NCBI RefSeq assembly: GCF_019977295.1
Contig: NZ_AP024651.1
Coordinates: 4,030,001 to 4,094,000, forward strand
Length of the DNA: 64,000 nucleotides
Source: Arthrobacter sp. StoSoilB20
GTDB taxonomy: Bacteria; Actinomycetota; Actinomycetes; Actinomycetales; Micrococcaceae
Reading direction: 5' to 3'
Positions within the stretch are counted from its first letter, which is position 1; the number at the start of each line of letters is the position of its first letter. The notes under the pieces are model-generated. The model saw only the letters and a list, made by a program, of their open reading frames with translations. It ran no database searches and was not told the DNA's origin. A program made the translations under genes and the position numbers. Below, piece by piece: positions 24,990-34,039 of this stretch.

Positions 24990-25793
24990 ATGACGTACAC
25001 AGTGAACTGCTCCATCCTCCTGACGGAGCTGCCCTTGCTCGAGCGCCCCGCCGCCGCGAAGGCAGCCGGTTTTGACGCCGTCGAGTTCTGGTGGCCCTTC
25101 GAAACCTCCGTCCCCACCGACGCACAAGTAACCGAATTCGAAACCGCCATCAAGGACGCCGGCGTTCAGCTCACGGGCCTGAACTTCAATGCCGGCAACA
25201 TGCCCGGCGGCGACCGCGGCCTGGTTTCCTGGAAGGGACGTTGCTCCGAGTTCAAGGACAACATCGACGTGGTCGCCGGCATCGGTGAGCGCCTGGGCTG
25301 CAAGGCCTTCAACGCCCTCTACGGCAACCGCCAGGACGAGTTCACCCCTGAAGAGCAGGACGAACTCGCCGCCAAGAACCTCGCCGCAGCAGCAGAAGGC
25401 GTCGCCCGCATCGGCGGCACCGTCCTCCTCGAACCGGTCAGCGGCGCACCCAAGTACCCGCTCCTCACCGCCGAAGACGCGCTCAAGGTCATCGCCCGCG
25501 TCAAGGCAGAATCCGGCGCACAGAACATCAAGCTCCTCGCCGACTTCTACCACCTGGCAGTCAACGGCGACGACGTCGAATCTGTCATCGAGAACCACGC
25601 CAAGGACTTCGGCCACATCCAGATCGCCGACAACCCCGGCCGCGGCGCTCCCGGAACCGGCACCCTCCCCCTCGGCGAATGGATCGCCCGCAGCCGCGAA
25701 CTCGGCTACGACGGCTACATCGGCCTCGAATACAAGGAACCGCAGGAATCGGCTTTCAGCTGGGCCATCCGCCAGCGCGCCAACGCCAACTGA
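24990..25793 (+). CDS. hyi: Hydroxypyruvate isomerase
   Basis: A 267-residue TIM-barrel enzyme of the xylose-isomerase-like fold that interconverts hydroxypyruvate and tartronate semialdehyde. It starts YTVNCSILLTELPLLERP, and metal-binding acidic residues occur in VLLEPVSG, LLADFYHLAVNGDD and IQIADNPGR, ending with YIGLEYKEP. Length matches Hyi (about 260). A ribosome site GGAAGGA precedes the ATG. It is the first gene of the operon hyi-glxR-gcl-glycerate kinase-allB. Confidence 0.9.
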   Translation: MTYTVNCSILLTELPLLERPAAAKAAGFDAVEFWWPFETSVPTDAQVTEFETAIKDAGVQLTGLNFNAGNMPGGDRGLVSWKGRCSEFKDNIDVVAGIGERLGCKAFNALYGNRQDEFTPEEQDELAAKNLAAAAEGVARIGGTVLLEPVSGAPKYPLLTAEDALKVIARVKAESGAQNIKLLADFYHLAVNGDDVESVIENHAKDFGHIQIADNPGRGAPGTGTLPLGEWIARSRELGYDGYIGLEYKEPQESAFSWAIRQRANAN

Positions 25794-25880
25794 CTCACGA
25801 CGGCGGCACCCACCACAGCGGCGGCGCTCACCAAATAGCCCGCTCGAGTTAAAACAAAGACTTTCAGAAAGAGAACCACA

Positions 25881-26759
25881 ATGAGCAACGTTGCAGTCAT
25901 CGGACTCGGAATCATGGGCCTCCCCATGGCCATCAACCTCGTCAAGGCCGGCCACACGGTCACCGGTTTCAACCGCAGCCAGGACAAGATCGACAAGCTC
26001 GTCTCCGAGGGCGGCCAGGGTGCCACCAGCATCGCTGACGCAGTCAAGGACGCCGACGTCGTCATCACCATGGTCCCGGACTCCCCCGATGTTGAGGGCG
26101 TAGTCAGCGGCAAGGACGGCGTCTTCGCCAACGCGAAGAAGGGCACCCTCTGGATCGACGCATCCAGCATCCGCCCGGACGTCGCCAAGCGCCTCTCGGA
26201 CGACGCCGTAGCAGCAGGCATCCGCCCCCTCGACGCACCGGTATCCGGTGGCGAACAGGGCGCAATCGACGCCGTCCTGTCCATCATGGTCGGTGGCGAA
26301 GCTGCAGACTTCGAGGCAGCGCAGGATGTCCTCAACGCAGTGGGCAAGACCATCGTCCACGTCGGCCCGTCCGGCTCCGGCCAGACCGTCAAGGCAGCCA
26401 ACCAGCTGATCGTGGCCGTGAACATTCAGGTCCTTGGCGAGGCCATCGCCTTCCTTGAGGCCTACGGCGTAGACACCGACGCAGCACTGAAGGTCCTCGG
26501 CGGCGGCTTGGCCGGCTCCAAGGTCCTCGAGCAGAAGGGTCAGAAGATGCTGGACCGCAACTTCGACCCCGGCTTCCGCCTGGCCCTCCACCACAAGGAC
26601 CTCGGCATCGTCACCTCCGCGGCCCGCGAAGCCAACGTCGCTGTCCCGCTCGGCGCAGTTGTCGCCCAGCTCGTCGCCGCAACCGTCAACCAGGGCGACG
26701 GCGGCCTCGACCACTCGGGCCTCTTCAAGCAGGTCCTCCAGCTCAGCGGCCGCAGCTAA
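25881..26759 (+). CDS. glxR: 2-hydroxy-3-oxopropionate (tartronate semialdehyde) reductase
   Basis: A 292-residue member of the beta-hydroxyacid dehydrogenase family that reduces tartronate semialdehyde to D-glycerate with NAD(P)H. The nucleotide site is GLGIMGLPMAINLVKAGH (6-23), the substrate motif DAPVSGGEQGA is near 115, and the catalytic lysine lies in GQTVKAANQ near 168. It follows hyi by 87 bp and has an AAAGAG-like site before the ATG. It uses the product of Gcl, encoded downstream. Confidence 0.93.
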   Translation: MSNVAVIGLGIMGLPMAINLVKAGHTVTGFNRSQDKIDKLVSEGGQGATSIADAVKDADVVITMVPDSPDVEGVVSGKDGVFANAKKGTLWIDASSIRPDVAKRLSDDAVAAGIRPLDAPVSGGEQGAIDAVLSIMVGGEAADFEAAQDVLNAVGKTIVHVGPSGSGQTVKAANQLIVAVNIQVLGEAIAFLEAYGVDTDAALKVLGGGLAGSKVLEQKGQKMLDRNFDPGFRLALHHKDLGIVTSAAREANVAVPLGAVVAQLVAATVNQGDGGLDHSGLFKQVLQLSGRS

Positions 26760-26802
26760 CCTCAGCCGCCCAAGAGGCAACTAAGCAACAAAAGCAGGGA
26801 AC

Positions 26803-26828
26803 CCGCCGTCGTACTTAAACGACGGCGG
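26803..26828 (+). terminator. Hairpin between glxR and gcl
   Basis: CCGCCGTCGT-ACTTAA-ACGACGGCGG is a 10-bp perfect stem with a 6-nt loop and no T-run. It lies 44 bp after glxR and 66 bp before gcl. It may attenuate or process the operon mRNA rather than fully terminate it. Confidence 0.45.
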
Positions 26829-26893
26829 CTCCCTCACCACACCCAAAAACACCACAGACTTCGCCCGCAAGGGCAAAAAACAAGGAGTACACC

Positions 26894-28669
26894 ATGGCAA
26901 AGATGCGCACCGTTGATGCGGCCGTAGCCATCCTGGAAAAGGAAGGCGCAACCGAAGCTTTCGGTCTGCCCGGCGCAGCGATCAACCCCTTCTACTCAGC
27001 AATGCGTGCCCACGGCGGTATCCGCCACACGCTGGCCCGCCACGTTGAAGGCGCCAGCCACATGGCCGACGGCTACAGCCGCGCAGCTGATGGCAACATC
27101 GGCATCTGCATCGGCACCTCGGGCCCCGCAGGCACGGACATGATCACCGGACTGTACGCAGCCCAGGCTGATTCCATCCCCATGCTCTGCATCACCGGCC
27201 AGGCACCGGTTGCCAAACTGCACAAGGAAGACTTCCAGGCTGTGGACATCGAGTCCATCGCCAAGCCGTTGACCAAGTTCGCCATGACCATCCTGGAGCC
27301 GGGCCAGGTTCCCGGCGCGTTCCAGAAGGCTTTCCAGCTGATGCGCTCGGGTCGTCCGGGCCCGGTCCTGCTGGACCTGCCCATCGACGTTCAGATGGCC
27401 GAGATCGAGTTCGACATCGACGCCTACGAGCCCCTGCCGGTGGAGAAGCCCAAGGCTTCCCGCAAGCAGCTGGAAAAGGCTTTGGACCTGCTGACCGCTG
27501 CCAAGCACCCGCTGATCGTTGCCGGTGGCGGGATCATCAACGCCGGCGCTTCGGCTCAGCTGGTTGAGCTGGCCGAGATCCTCAACGTTCCGGTTATCCC
27601 CACCCTGATGGGCTGGGGCACCATCCCGGACGACCACCAGCTGATGGCCGGCATGGTTGGCCTGCAGACCTCGCACCGCTATGGCAACGAGACGTTCCTG
27701 CAGAGCGACTTCGTGATCGGCATCGGCAACCGTTGGGCCAACCGCCACACCGGCGGCCTGGACACCTACACGGCCGGCCGTAAGTTCGTGCACATCGACA
27801 TTGAGCCGACGCAGATCGGTCGCGTTTTCTCCCCGGACTTGGGCATTGCGTCCGACGCCGGTGCGGCGCTGGACGGTCTGTTGGAGCTGGCCCGCGAACG
27901 CCAGGCCGCTAAGACCCTGCCGGACTACTCGGGTTGGGTTGCCGAGTGCCAGGAGCGCAAGGGCTCCCTGCACCGCAAGACCAACTTCAACAACGTGCCC
28001 ATCAAGCCGCAGCGCGTGTACCAGGAGATGAACAAGGCCTTCGGCCGCGACACCACCTACGTGTCCACCATTGGTCTGTCGCAGATCGCCGGCGCACAGA
28101 TGCTGCACGTCTTCGGTGCCCGCAAGTGGATCAACGCAGGCCAGGCCGGCCCGCTGGGCTGGACCGCTCCCGCTGCATTGGGCGTAGTTCGTGGAACGCC
28201 GGACGCCACCGTTGTTGCCCTGTCCGGTGACTACGACTTCCAGTTCATGATTGAAGAACTGGCCGTTGGCGCACAGTTCAACCTGCCGTACATCCACGTT
28301 GTGGTGAACAACAGCTACCTGGGCCTGATCCGTCAGAGCCAGCGCGGCTTCAACATGGAGCAGAACGTTTCCCTGGCCTTCGAGAACATCAACTCCCCGG
28401 AGACCAACGGCTACGGCGTTGACCACATCAAGGTTGCCGAAGGCTTGGGCTGCAAGGCCATCCGTGTTGAGGACCCCAATGATCTGCCTGCCGCTTTCGA
28501 CAAGGCCAAGGCACTCATGGGCGAGTTCAAGGTTCCCGTGGTGGTTGAAGTGATCCTGGAAAAGATCACCAACATCTCCATGGGCGTTGAGATCAACGGC
28601 GTGAACGAGTTCGAAGAGCTGGCAGAAACCGCGGCGGACGCTCCGACCGCGATCCTGACCAAGGCTTAA
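26894..28669 (+). CDS. gcl: Glyoxylate carboligase
   Basis: A 591-residue thiamine-diphosphate enzyme that joins two glyoxylates into tartronate semialdehyde and CO2. The N-terminal ThDP domain reads [17 protein letters not shown]. The usual glutamate of ThDP enzymes is not evident there, as known for Gcl where a valine takes its place. The cofactor-binding motif [15 protein letters not shown] is near 440, closed by NNSYLG. Length matches Gcl. Together with Hyi, GlxR and glycerate kinase it makes the glycerate pathway. AAGGAG precedes the ATG. Confidence 0.96.
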   Translation: MAKMRTVDAAVAILEKEGATEAFGLPGAAINPFYSAMRAHGGIRHTLARHVEGASHMADGYSRAADGNIGICIGTSGPAGTDMITGLYAAQADSIPMLCITGQAPVAKLHKEDFQAVDIESIAKPLTKFAMTILEPGQVPGAFQKAFQLMRSGRPGPVLLDLPIDVQMAEIEFDIDAYEPLPVEKPKASRKQLEKALDLLTAAKHPLIVAGGGIINAGASAQLVELAEILNVPVIPTLMGWGTIPDDHQLMAGMVGLQTSHRYGNETFLQSDFVIGIGNRWANRHTGGLDTYTAGRKFVHIDIEPTQIGRVFSPDLGIASDAGAALDGLLELARERQAAKTLPDYSGWVAECQERKGSLHRKTNFNNVPIKPQRVYQEMNKAFGRDTTYVSTIGLSQIAGAQMLHVFGARKWINAGQAGPLGWTAPAALGVVRGTPDATVVALSGDYDFQFMIEELAVGAQFNLPYIHVVVNNSYLGLIRQSQRGFNMEQNVSLAFENINSPETNGYGVDHIKVAEGLGCKAIRVEDPNDLPAAFDKAKALMGEFKVPVVVEVILEKITNISMGVEINGVNEFEELAETAADAPTAILTKA

Positions 28670-28694
28670 AGAAATACTGAAAGGAGGCACCGGA

Positions 28695-29861
28695 ATGCGT
28701 GTTGTCATCGCCCCGGACAAATTCAAGGGCTCGCTGTCCGCGCCCGACGTCGCCAAGCACCTGGCAACAGGCCTGCAGGCGGGGTTTGGCAAAGGCATTG
28801 AGGCAACACGCATTCCGGTGGCCGACGGCGGCGAAGGAACCATCGACGCCGCCATCGGCTCCGGCTTCAGCCGCCGGACCACCACCGTCACCGGCCCGCT
28901 CGGCGAGCCGGTGAAGGCAGACTTCGCAGTGCGGGACCAGGAAGCTGTCATCGAAATGGCGGCGGCTTCCGGTCTCGCCCTCCTGCCGGACGGCCCCACG
29001 TCTGAAACAGCCAAGACGGCAACCAGCATCGGCACGGGCGAACTCATCCGCGCCGCACTGGACCTCGGCTGCCGCAAGATCATCCTGGGTGTGGGTGGAA
29101 GCGCCAACACCGACGCCGGTGCAGGCGTCCTGCAGGGCCTCGGCACCGTGTTCCTGGATAAGGACGGCAACGAGCTCCCCGGCGGCGGTGCAGCTCTCGC
29201 CGAAATCGAGACCATCGACTTCTCCAACTTCGACGTCCGCGTTGAGGCAACGGAGTTCGTGTTGGCGTCCGACGTCGACAATCCCCTTTTGGGGGCCAGC
29301 GGAGCCCCAGCCATCTTCGGTCCGCAGAAGGGCGCGACGCCGGACGACGTCGCCGAACTCGACGCGGCAGCAAGCCACTTCGTGGACGTGCTCGCAGCAA
29401 CCACCGGGCAGCACGCCAAGTACGCCGCCAAGGCAGAAGGCGCAGGAGCGGCAGGCGGTGTCGGCTACATTGCCATCGCAGCGCTGAAGGCAGAGCGGCG
29501 GCCGGGCATCGACGTCGTGCTTGAATTCACTGAACTCGAAGAACGCCTGAAGGGCGCCGACCTGGTGATCACCGGAGAAGGCAGCCTGGACGAGCAAAGC
29601 CTGCTCGGCAAGACCCCCATGGGTGTCTCGCGGGCGGCACAACGGAACGGGGTTCCCGTGATCGCAGTGTGCGGCCGGAGTACCCTGAGCCGGGAACAAC
29701 TCACGGATGCCGGCTTCCACACGGTCCACGCACTGACCGATCTGGAAAAAGATGTCCAAAAATGTATCGCTGAAGCAGGTCCGTTGCTTGAACAATTAGG
29801 TAAGCACATAGGCGTGTACCTGGCGGAACGGACCGAAAATAAGGAGTACCTCAATGTCTGA
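28695..29861 (+). CDS. glxK: Glycerate kinase (GarK/GlxK family)
   Basis: A 388-residue kinase of the type 1 glycerate kinase family that phosphorylates D-glycerate, feeding lower glycolysis. It starts VVIAPDKFKGSLSAPDVA, then PVADGGEGTID (near 37), GVGGSANTDAGAG (near 133) and the C-terminal GEGSLDEQSLLGKTP. A clear AAAGGAGG site precedes the ATG 25 bp after gcl. It overlaps allB by 8 bp, indicating translational coupling. Confidence 0.94.
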   Translation: MRVVIAPDKFKGSLSAPDVAKHLATGLQAGFGKGIEATRIPVADGGEGTIDAAIGSGFSRRTTTVTGPLGEPVKADFAVRDQEAVIEMAAASGLALLPDGPTSETAKTATSIGTGELIRAALDLGCRKIILGVGGSANTDAGAGVLQGLGTVFLDKDGNELPGGGAALAEIETIDFSNFDVRVEATEFVLASDVDNPLLGASGAPAIFGPQKGATPDDVAELDAAASHFVDVLAATTGQHAKYAAKAEGAGAAGGVGYIAIAALKAERRPGIDVVLEFTELEERLKGADLVITGEGSLDEQSLLGKTPMGVSRAAQRNGVPVIAVCGRSTLSREQLTDAGFHTVHALTDLEKDVQKCIAEAGPLLEQLGKHIGVYLAERTENKEYLNV

Positions 29862-31203
29862 AGCAATCGGCGCCTATGACCTCGTTATCCGGGGCCAGCG
29901 CATCCTGACCACCGCCGGCCTCGCAGCACGCGAAGTTGGCATCCGCGACGGCATCATCGTCGCCATCGAACCCCTGGGCAACGGCCTGACGGGCAACGAG
30001 GTCATTGAACTCGCAGACGACGAAACCCTCATCCCCGGCCTGGTGGACACCCACGTCCACGTCAACGAGCCCGGCCGCACCGAGTGGGAAGGCTTCGCCT
30101 CCGCCACACGCGCCGCAGCCGCCGGTGGCGTGACCACCATCATCGACATGCCGCTGAACAGCATCCCGCCCACCACCAGCGTGGACGGTCTGGAGCAGAA
30201 GCGCGTGGTCGCCAAGGACCAGGCTTTTGTCGACGTCGGATTCTGGGGCGGTGCCATCCCGGGCAACAAGAGCGACCTCCGCCCGCTGCACGACGAAGGC
30301 GTTTTCGGCTTCAAGTGCTTCCTCCTGCACTCCGGCGTGGACGAATTCCCGCACCTGGACGCGGACGAGATGGAAGAGGACATGGCTGAGCTCAAGTCCT
30401 TCGACTCCCTCATGATCGTCCACGCTGAGGACTCCCACGCCATTGACCGCGCCCCGCACCCCGGCGGCGACCACTACGAAACCTTCCTCGCCTCCCGCCC
30501 CCGCGGCGCCGAGAACAAGGCAATCGCCGAGGTCATCGAACGTGCCCGCTGGACCGGCGCCCGCGCCCACATCCTGCACCTCTCCTCCTCGGACGCACTG
30601 CCTATGATCGCGTCAGCGAAGCGCGACGGCGTCAACCTCACCGTTGAGACCTGCCCGCACTACCTGACGCTCATGGCCGAAGAAATCCCCGACGGCGCCA
30701 CGGCCTACAAGTGCTGCCCGCCCATCCGCGAGGCCTCCAACCGCGAGCTCCTCTGGAAGGGCCTGCAGGAGGGCACCATCGACTGCATCGTCTCGGACCA
30801 CTCCCCCTCCACACTGGATCTGAAGGACCTGGAGAACGGCGACTTCGCAGTAGCTTGGGGCGGCGTTTCCTCGCTCCAGCTGGGCCTGTCCCTGATCTGG
30901 ACCGAAGCCCGCCACCGCGGCATCCCGCTGGAACAGGTGGTTTCCTGGATGGCTGAGAAGCCCGCCGCCCTGGCCCGCCTGCACAACAAGGGCCAGCTCG
31001 CACTTGGCTACGACGCCGACTTCTCCATCTTCGCCCCGGACGAAGCGTTCGTTGTGGACGTCACCAAGCTCAAGCACAAGAACCCGATCACGCCGTACGA
31101 CGGCCGTCCGCTGGCCGGCGTCGTCCGCAAGACCTACCTGCGCGGCACCCCGATCGACGGCCAGAACCCCGGCGGCAAGCTGCTCCGCCGCGGCAACGTT
31201 TAG
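29854..31203 (+). CDS. allB: Allantoinase
   Basis: A 449-residue cyclic amidohydrolase that opens allantoin to allantoate. Metal ligands are seen in VDTHVHVNEPGR (near 60), the carboxylated lysine in FGFKCFLLHSGVDEFP (near 150), MIVHAED and HILHLSS, and the catalytic Asp in VSDHSPST (near 315). Length fits AllB. It ends the operon whose other four genes handle the glyoxylate that purine breakdown releases, so the operon links ureide opening to carbon recovery. Allantoate-degrading genes are not in the window. Confidence 0.94.
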   Translation: MSEAIGAYDLVIRGQRILTTAGLAAREVGIRDGIIVAIEPLGNGLTGNEVIELADDETLIPGLVDTHVHVNEPGRTEWEGFASATRAAAAGGVTTIIDMPLNSIPPTTSVDGLEQKRVVAKDQAFVDVGFWGGAIPGNKSDLRPLHDEGVFGFKCFLLHSGVDEFPHLDADEMEEDMAELKSFDSLMIVHAEDSHAIDRAPHPGGDHYETFLASRPRGAENKAIAEVIERARWTGARAHILHLSSSDALPMIASAKRDGVNLTVETCPHYLTLMAEEIPDGATAYKCCPPIREASNRELLWKGLQEGTIDCIVSDHSPSTLDLKDLENGDFAVAWGGVSSLQLGLSLIWTEARHRGIPLEQVVSWMAEKPAALARLHNKGQLALGYDADFSIFAPDEAFVVDVTKLKHKNPITPYDGRPLAGVVRKTYLRGTPIDGQNPGGKLLRRGNV

Positions 31204-31213
31204 GTCAACCGTC

Positions 31214-31996
31214 ATGGCAGTCAATGCCTACGGGCCGCCGCCGTCGCGAGGGCCCGCAGCACGCGGATCTTTCACGGGACGCGGCCCGAACCCCCGCAGC
31301 GTTAATGACCGGAACGGCCTCACCGCCCACGGGCTGGCCCTCTGGGTCAACCCGGCCGAGGGCGACGAGATCGATCCCGCAGTCTGGGAGCGGGCAGCAC
31401 GCCTTGTGCTGGCCCGCGCCATGAAACTTGCCCCGGAGGCGGAAGTCCGCATCTGGCCCGCCACCGGGGCAGAGCACTCCGGCGTCGGCGACACTTCCTG
31501 GGGCGGCACTCCGCAGGAAGCCGCCGACGCCGGTACCAACGGCTCTCTCTCGCTGGCCGATGCCCTCGCGGAGGCGCGTTCGGTGACGCGTGCGGAAGCC
31601 GTTTCCGACGGCGGCGACAGCACCGAAGAGGGCGGCAGCACCGCCGTCGAGCCCGTAACGTTGGCCAGCCGCCGCAGTCAACTTGCGGTGGACCTCGCCG
31701 CTGAAGTAGTGCTGCTGGACGGCGAGCCAGTTTCCTTTACTGGCATGGAATACAAGCTGCTGCGCTACCTCGTGGTTAACTGCTCACGGGCCATCAGCCG
31801 TGAAGAATTGCAACGTTTTTTGGAGTCATTTGACCTCCCCGGCGCTGCATTTCGCTCGATCGACGTTTATGTTGGAAGGGTGCGGCGGAAGCTAGGCTCC
31901 GCCCGTCACACCGTCGCCACCGTCCGTGGTGGCGGCTACCAGTTCGTGCCAGGCCCTTATGCCACAGTGCGCGGACCTGCGGAATACAGCATCTAG
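31214..31996 (+). CDS. OmpR/PhoB-type winged-helix DNA-binding protein without receiver
   Basis: A 260-residue protein. The C-terminal part (about 165-250) is a PhoB-like winged helix: VSFTGMEYKLLRYLVVN, then SIDVYVGRVRRKLG and VRGGGYQFVP. The N-terminal 150 residues are Ala/Gly/Glu-rich, with HGLALWVNPAEGDEIDP and no phospho-acceptor receiver, so the protein is an orphan regulator. The ATG at 31214 lies 10 bp after allB, so it may be co-transcribed. A longer frame overlapping allB is rejected. The target is unknown. Confidence 0.75.
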   Translation: MAVNAYGPPPSRGPAARGSFTGRGPNPRSVNDRNGLTAHGLALWVNPAEGDEIDPAVWERAARLVLARAMKLAPEAEVRIWPATGAEHSGVGDTSWGGTPQEAADAGTNGSLSLADALAEARSVTRAEAVSDGGDSTEEGGSTAVEPVTLASRRSQLAVDLAAEVVLLDGEPVSFTGMEYKLLRYLVVNCSRAISREELQRFLESFDLPGAAFRSIDVYVGRVRRKLGSARHTVATVRGGGYQFVPGPYATVRGPAEYSI

Positions 31997-32093
31997 ATTC
32001 GCTGTTGTAAAAGATCAACGCCCCGCAATTTGCTTGACCGCTGTTGTTTGAAATGAAGGCCGGCTGTTTGCCGGTGAAACGTAAAGGATCGCC

Positions 32094-32561
32094 ATGACCC
32101 AGAAACTCCTCGTCGGAACGCAAGCACCTGATTTCGCGCTTCTCGACGCCGACGGCACCAAGGTCTCGCTGTCCGACTACCGCGGACGCAACGTCATTGT
32201 GTACTTCTACCCGAAGGCAGCCACCCCCGGCTGCACCACCGAAGCCTGCGATTTCCGCGACAACCTCGCCAGCCTGCAGGGCAAGGGCTACGAGGTCATC
32301 GGGATCTCCCCGGACGCCCCGGAAGCACTCTCCAAGTTCACCGGTGAATTTGCGCTGACCTTCCCGCTGCTCTCCGACGAAGACCACAAGGTCGCCCTCG
32401 CCTACGGCGCCTGGGGCGAGAAGCTGGTTGACGGCGAAATCGTGGAAGGCCTGGTGCGCTCCACCGTTGTCCTGGACGGCGAAGGCACCGTGAAGCTCAC
32501 GCAGTACCAGGTCAGCGCGCAGGGCCACGTCCAGGCGCTGAAGGAAGAGCTGGGCGTCTAA
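32094..32561 (+). CDS. bcp: Thioredoxin-dependent peroxiredoxin (Bcp/PrxQ type)
   Basis: A 155-residue cytosolic peroxidase of the Bcp/PrxQ class that reduces hydroperoxides. The active site is PKAATPGCTTEACDFRD, with peroxidatic Cys near 46 and resolving Cys five residues on. It has normal length and an AAAGGA site before the ATG. It is monocistronic; an array of 33-bp repeats begins straight after its stop, followed by a hairpin terminator. Confidence 0.93.
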   Translation: MTQKLLVGTQAPDFALLDADGTKVSLSDYRGRNVIVYFYPKAATPGCTTEACDFRDNLASLQGKGYEVIGISPDAPEALSKFTGEFALTFPLLSDEDHKVALAYGAWGEKLVDGEIVEGLVRSTVVLDGEGTVKLTQYQVSAQGHVQALKEELGV

Positions 32562-32797
32562 CCCTCTCGCACATCCCCGGGCCTGAGCCGAACCCTCTTC
32601 CACATCCCCCGGGCCTGAGCGAATCCCTCTCTCACATCCCCCGGGCCTGAGCCCAACGCTCTTCCACATCCCCGGGCCTGAGCCCAACGCTCTTCCACAT
32701 CCCCCGGGCCTGAGCCGAACGCTCTTCCACATCCCCCGGGCCTGAGCGAATCCCTCTCTCACATCCCCCGGGCCTGAGCCCAACGCTCTCTCACATA
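32562..32797 (+). repeat. 3'-UTR repeat array 1 (about 8 units of ~33 bp)
   Basis: Eight imperfect units run head to tail with no spacers, each with the core CTCTNNCACATCCCC followed by GGGCCTGAGC. The array begins at the base after the peroxiredoxin stop and ends 17 bp before a strong hairpin, so it sits within the transcript's 3' UTR. Related arrays lie at 36781-36954 and 38979-39224. Confidence 0.9.
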
Positions 32798-32813
32798 ACT
32801 GCACAAAACCTGT

Positions 32814-32844
32814 AACGCCCGCCCACTTTTATGAGCGGGCGTTT
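32814..32844 (+). terminator. Terminator hairpin after repeat array 1
   Basis: AACGCCCGC (32814-32822) pairs perfectly with GCGGGCGTT (32835-32843), followed by T residues. It would end the peroxiredoxin mRNA after the array. Confidence 0.7.
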
Positions 32845-32897
32845 CATGTACCGTGACTAAACGTGACAAATACCCAGCAGCATTAGTTAATGGAGCC

Positions 32898-34016
32898 ATG
32901 GTCTCTCCCACGCCCGTCCGCCACGCTGTAGTCGTCGAAGATGACGCCGACATCCGTGGCCTCCTCGTCCTGGTCCTCGAGCAGCTCGACTTTGTGGTGA
33001 CCGAAGCACCTGACGGCTTGTCCGGCGTCGAGGCTGTCCGCAACACCAACGCTGAATTGGTGACCCTGGATGTGAACCTCCCGGACATCGACGGCATGGA
33101 AGTGTGCAAGCGCCTGCGCGAATTCTCGGACGCTTACATCCTGATGCTGACCGCCAGGGCCGATGAGATCGACCGCCTGAACGGCCTGGACATCGGTGCC
33201 GACGATTACATCAACAAGCCCTTCAGCCCCAAGGAACTCCAGGCCCGCATCCGGGCACTGTTCCGCCGGGCCCGCACACCTGCCGCTCCTGCCGAAGACA
33301 CCGCCCAGATGGACGAACTTGCGCGCGCAGCCGTGGTGCAACAGAGCCTCCTGCCCCGGGAAACAGTGCGGCTTGAGGGATACGACGTCGCCGGCGCCTT
33401 CCGCCCGACCCGCAGCGTCGGCGGGGACTTCTACGACTGGTACCAGACCAGGGACGGCATGCACCTGACGTTCGCGGATGCCATGGGCAAAGGCATGGGT
33501 GCGGCCCTGATCGCAGCCACAGTCCGCGCCGTGATGCGGTCGGTAGCGGACACCCCGGCCATCGACGCCGCCTTCACCTCGGCCAGCGCCACCATCACCA
33601 CAGACCTGGACCAGTCCGGTTCCTTCGCCACCATGTTCCATGCACGGCTGGACGCCCCTTCCGGAAAGCTCAGCTACATCGACGCCGGTCACGGCCTCGC
33701 GCTGTACATCCCGGCTGAGGGGGCGGTCCAGAGGTTGGTTTCCGCCGGCCCCCCGGTGGGCATCCTCGAAGGACAGCACTGGCCCGCCGCTGAGCTGTTG
33801 ATGGAGCCCGGCGACACCCTGGTGATCGTCAGCGACGGCGTGCTGGACGCCCACGCTTCCCTCGAAGATTTCATCCGGAACGTGGAAAAGTCGGCGCGGA
33901 GCGAGGCAACCTCGGACGGCGTATGCGCTGCCCTTCTTGAGTTGGCACCCGCGGCGACAGCGGAAGACGACGTGACCGCCGTCGTCGTTCGCAGAAAACC
34001 TGACGTCCGACTCTAA
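32898..34016 (+). CDS. Response regulator with PP2C (SpoIIE/RsbU) phosphatase output
   Basis: A 372-residue protein. The receiver domain occupies residues 1-125, with acidic pocket VVVEDDADI, phospho-acceptor Asp58 in VTLDVNLPDIDG, and the conserved Lys in INKPFSP. The SpoIIE-type Ser/Thr phosphatase (about 150-370) has QQSLLP, RSVGGDFYDW, DAMGKGMGAALIA and VSDGVLDAH. Such proteins dephosphorylate a STAS antagonist in partner-switching circuits; that antagonist and its kinase are encoded at 36036 and 36361. ATG 32898 is chosen for the receiver start; GTG at 32853 would add 15 residues. Confidence 0.88.
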   Translation: MVSPTPVRHAVVVEDDADIRGLLVLVLEQLDFVVTEAPDGLSGVEAVRNTNAELVTLDVNLPDIDGMEVCKRLREFSDAYILMLTARADEIDRLNGLDIGADDYINKPFSPKELQARIRALFRRARTPAAPAEDTAQMDELARAAVVQQSLLPRETVRLEGYDVAGAFRPTRSVGGDFYDWYQTRDGMHLTFADAMGKGMGAALIAATVRAVMRSVADTPAIDAAFTSASATITTDLDQSGSFATMFHARLDAPSGKLSYIDAGHGLALYIPAEGAVQRLVSAGPPVGILEGQHWPAAELLMEPGDTLVIVSDGVLDAHASLEDFIRNVEKSARSEATSDGVCAALLELAPAATAEDDVTAVVVRRKPDVRL

Positions 34017-34039
34017 CGAACCACAAAAAAGGGGGGATT

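Noticed and set aside
24795..29431. Very long minus-strand open frames opposite glxR and gcl (661 and 811 codons)
   Set aside because: They are antisense shadows of GC-rich genes with strong family matches on the plus strand; they show no domains or ribosome sites.
31004..31213. Extended start of the winged-helix regulator inside allB
   Set aside because: The extra 70 codons are the shadow of allB; ATG 31214 fits the end of allB.
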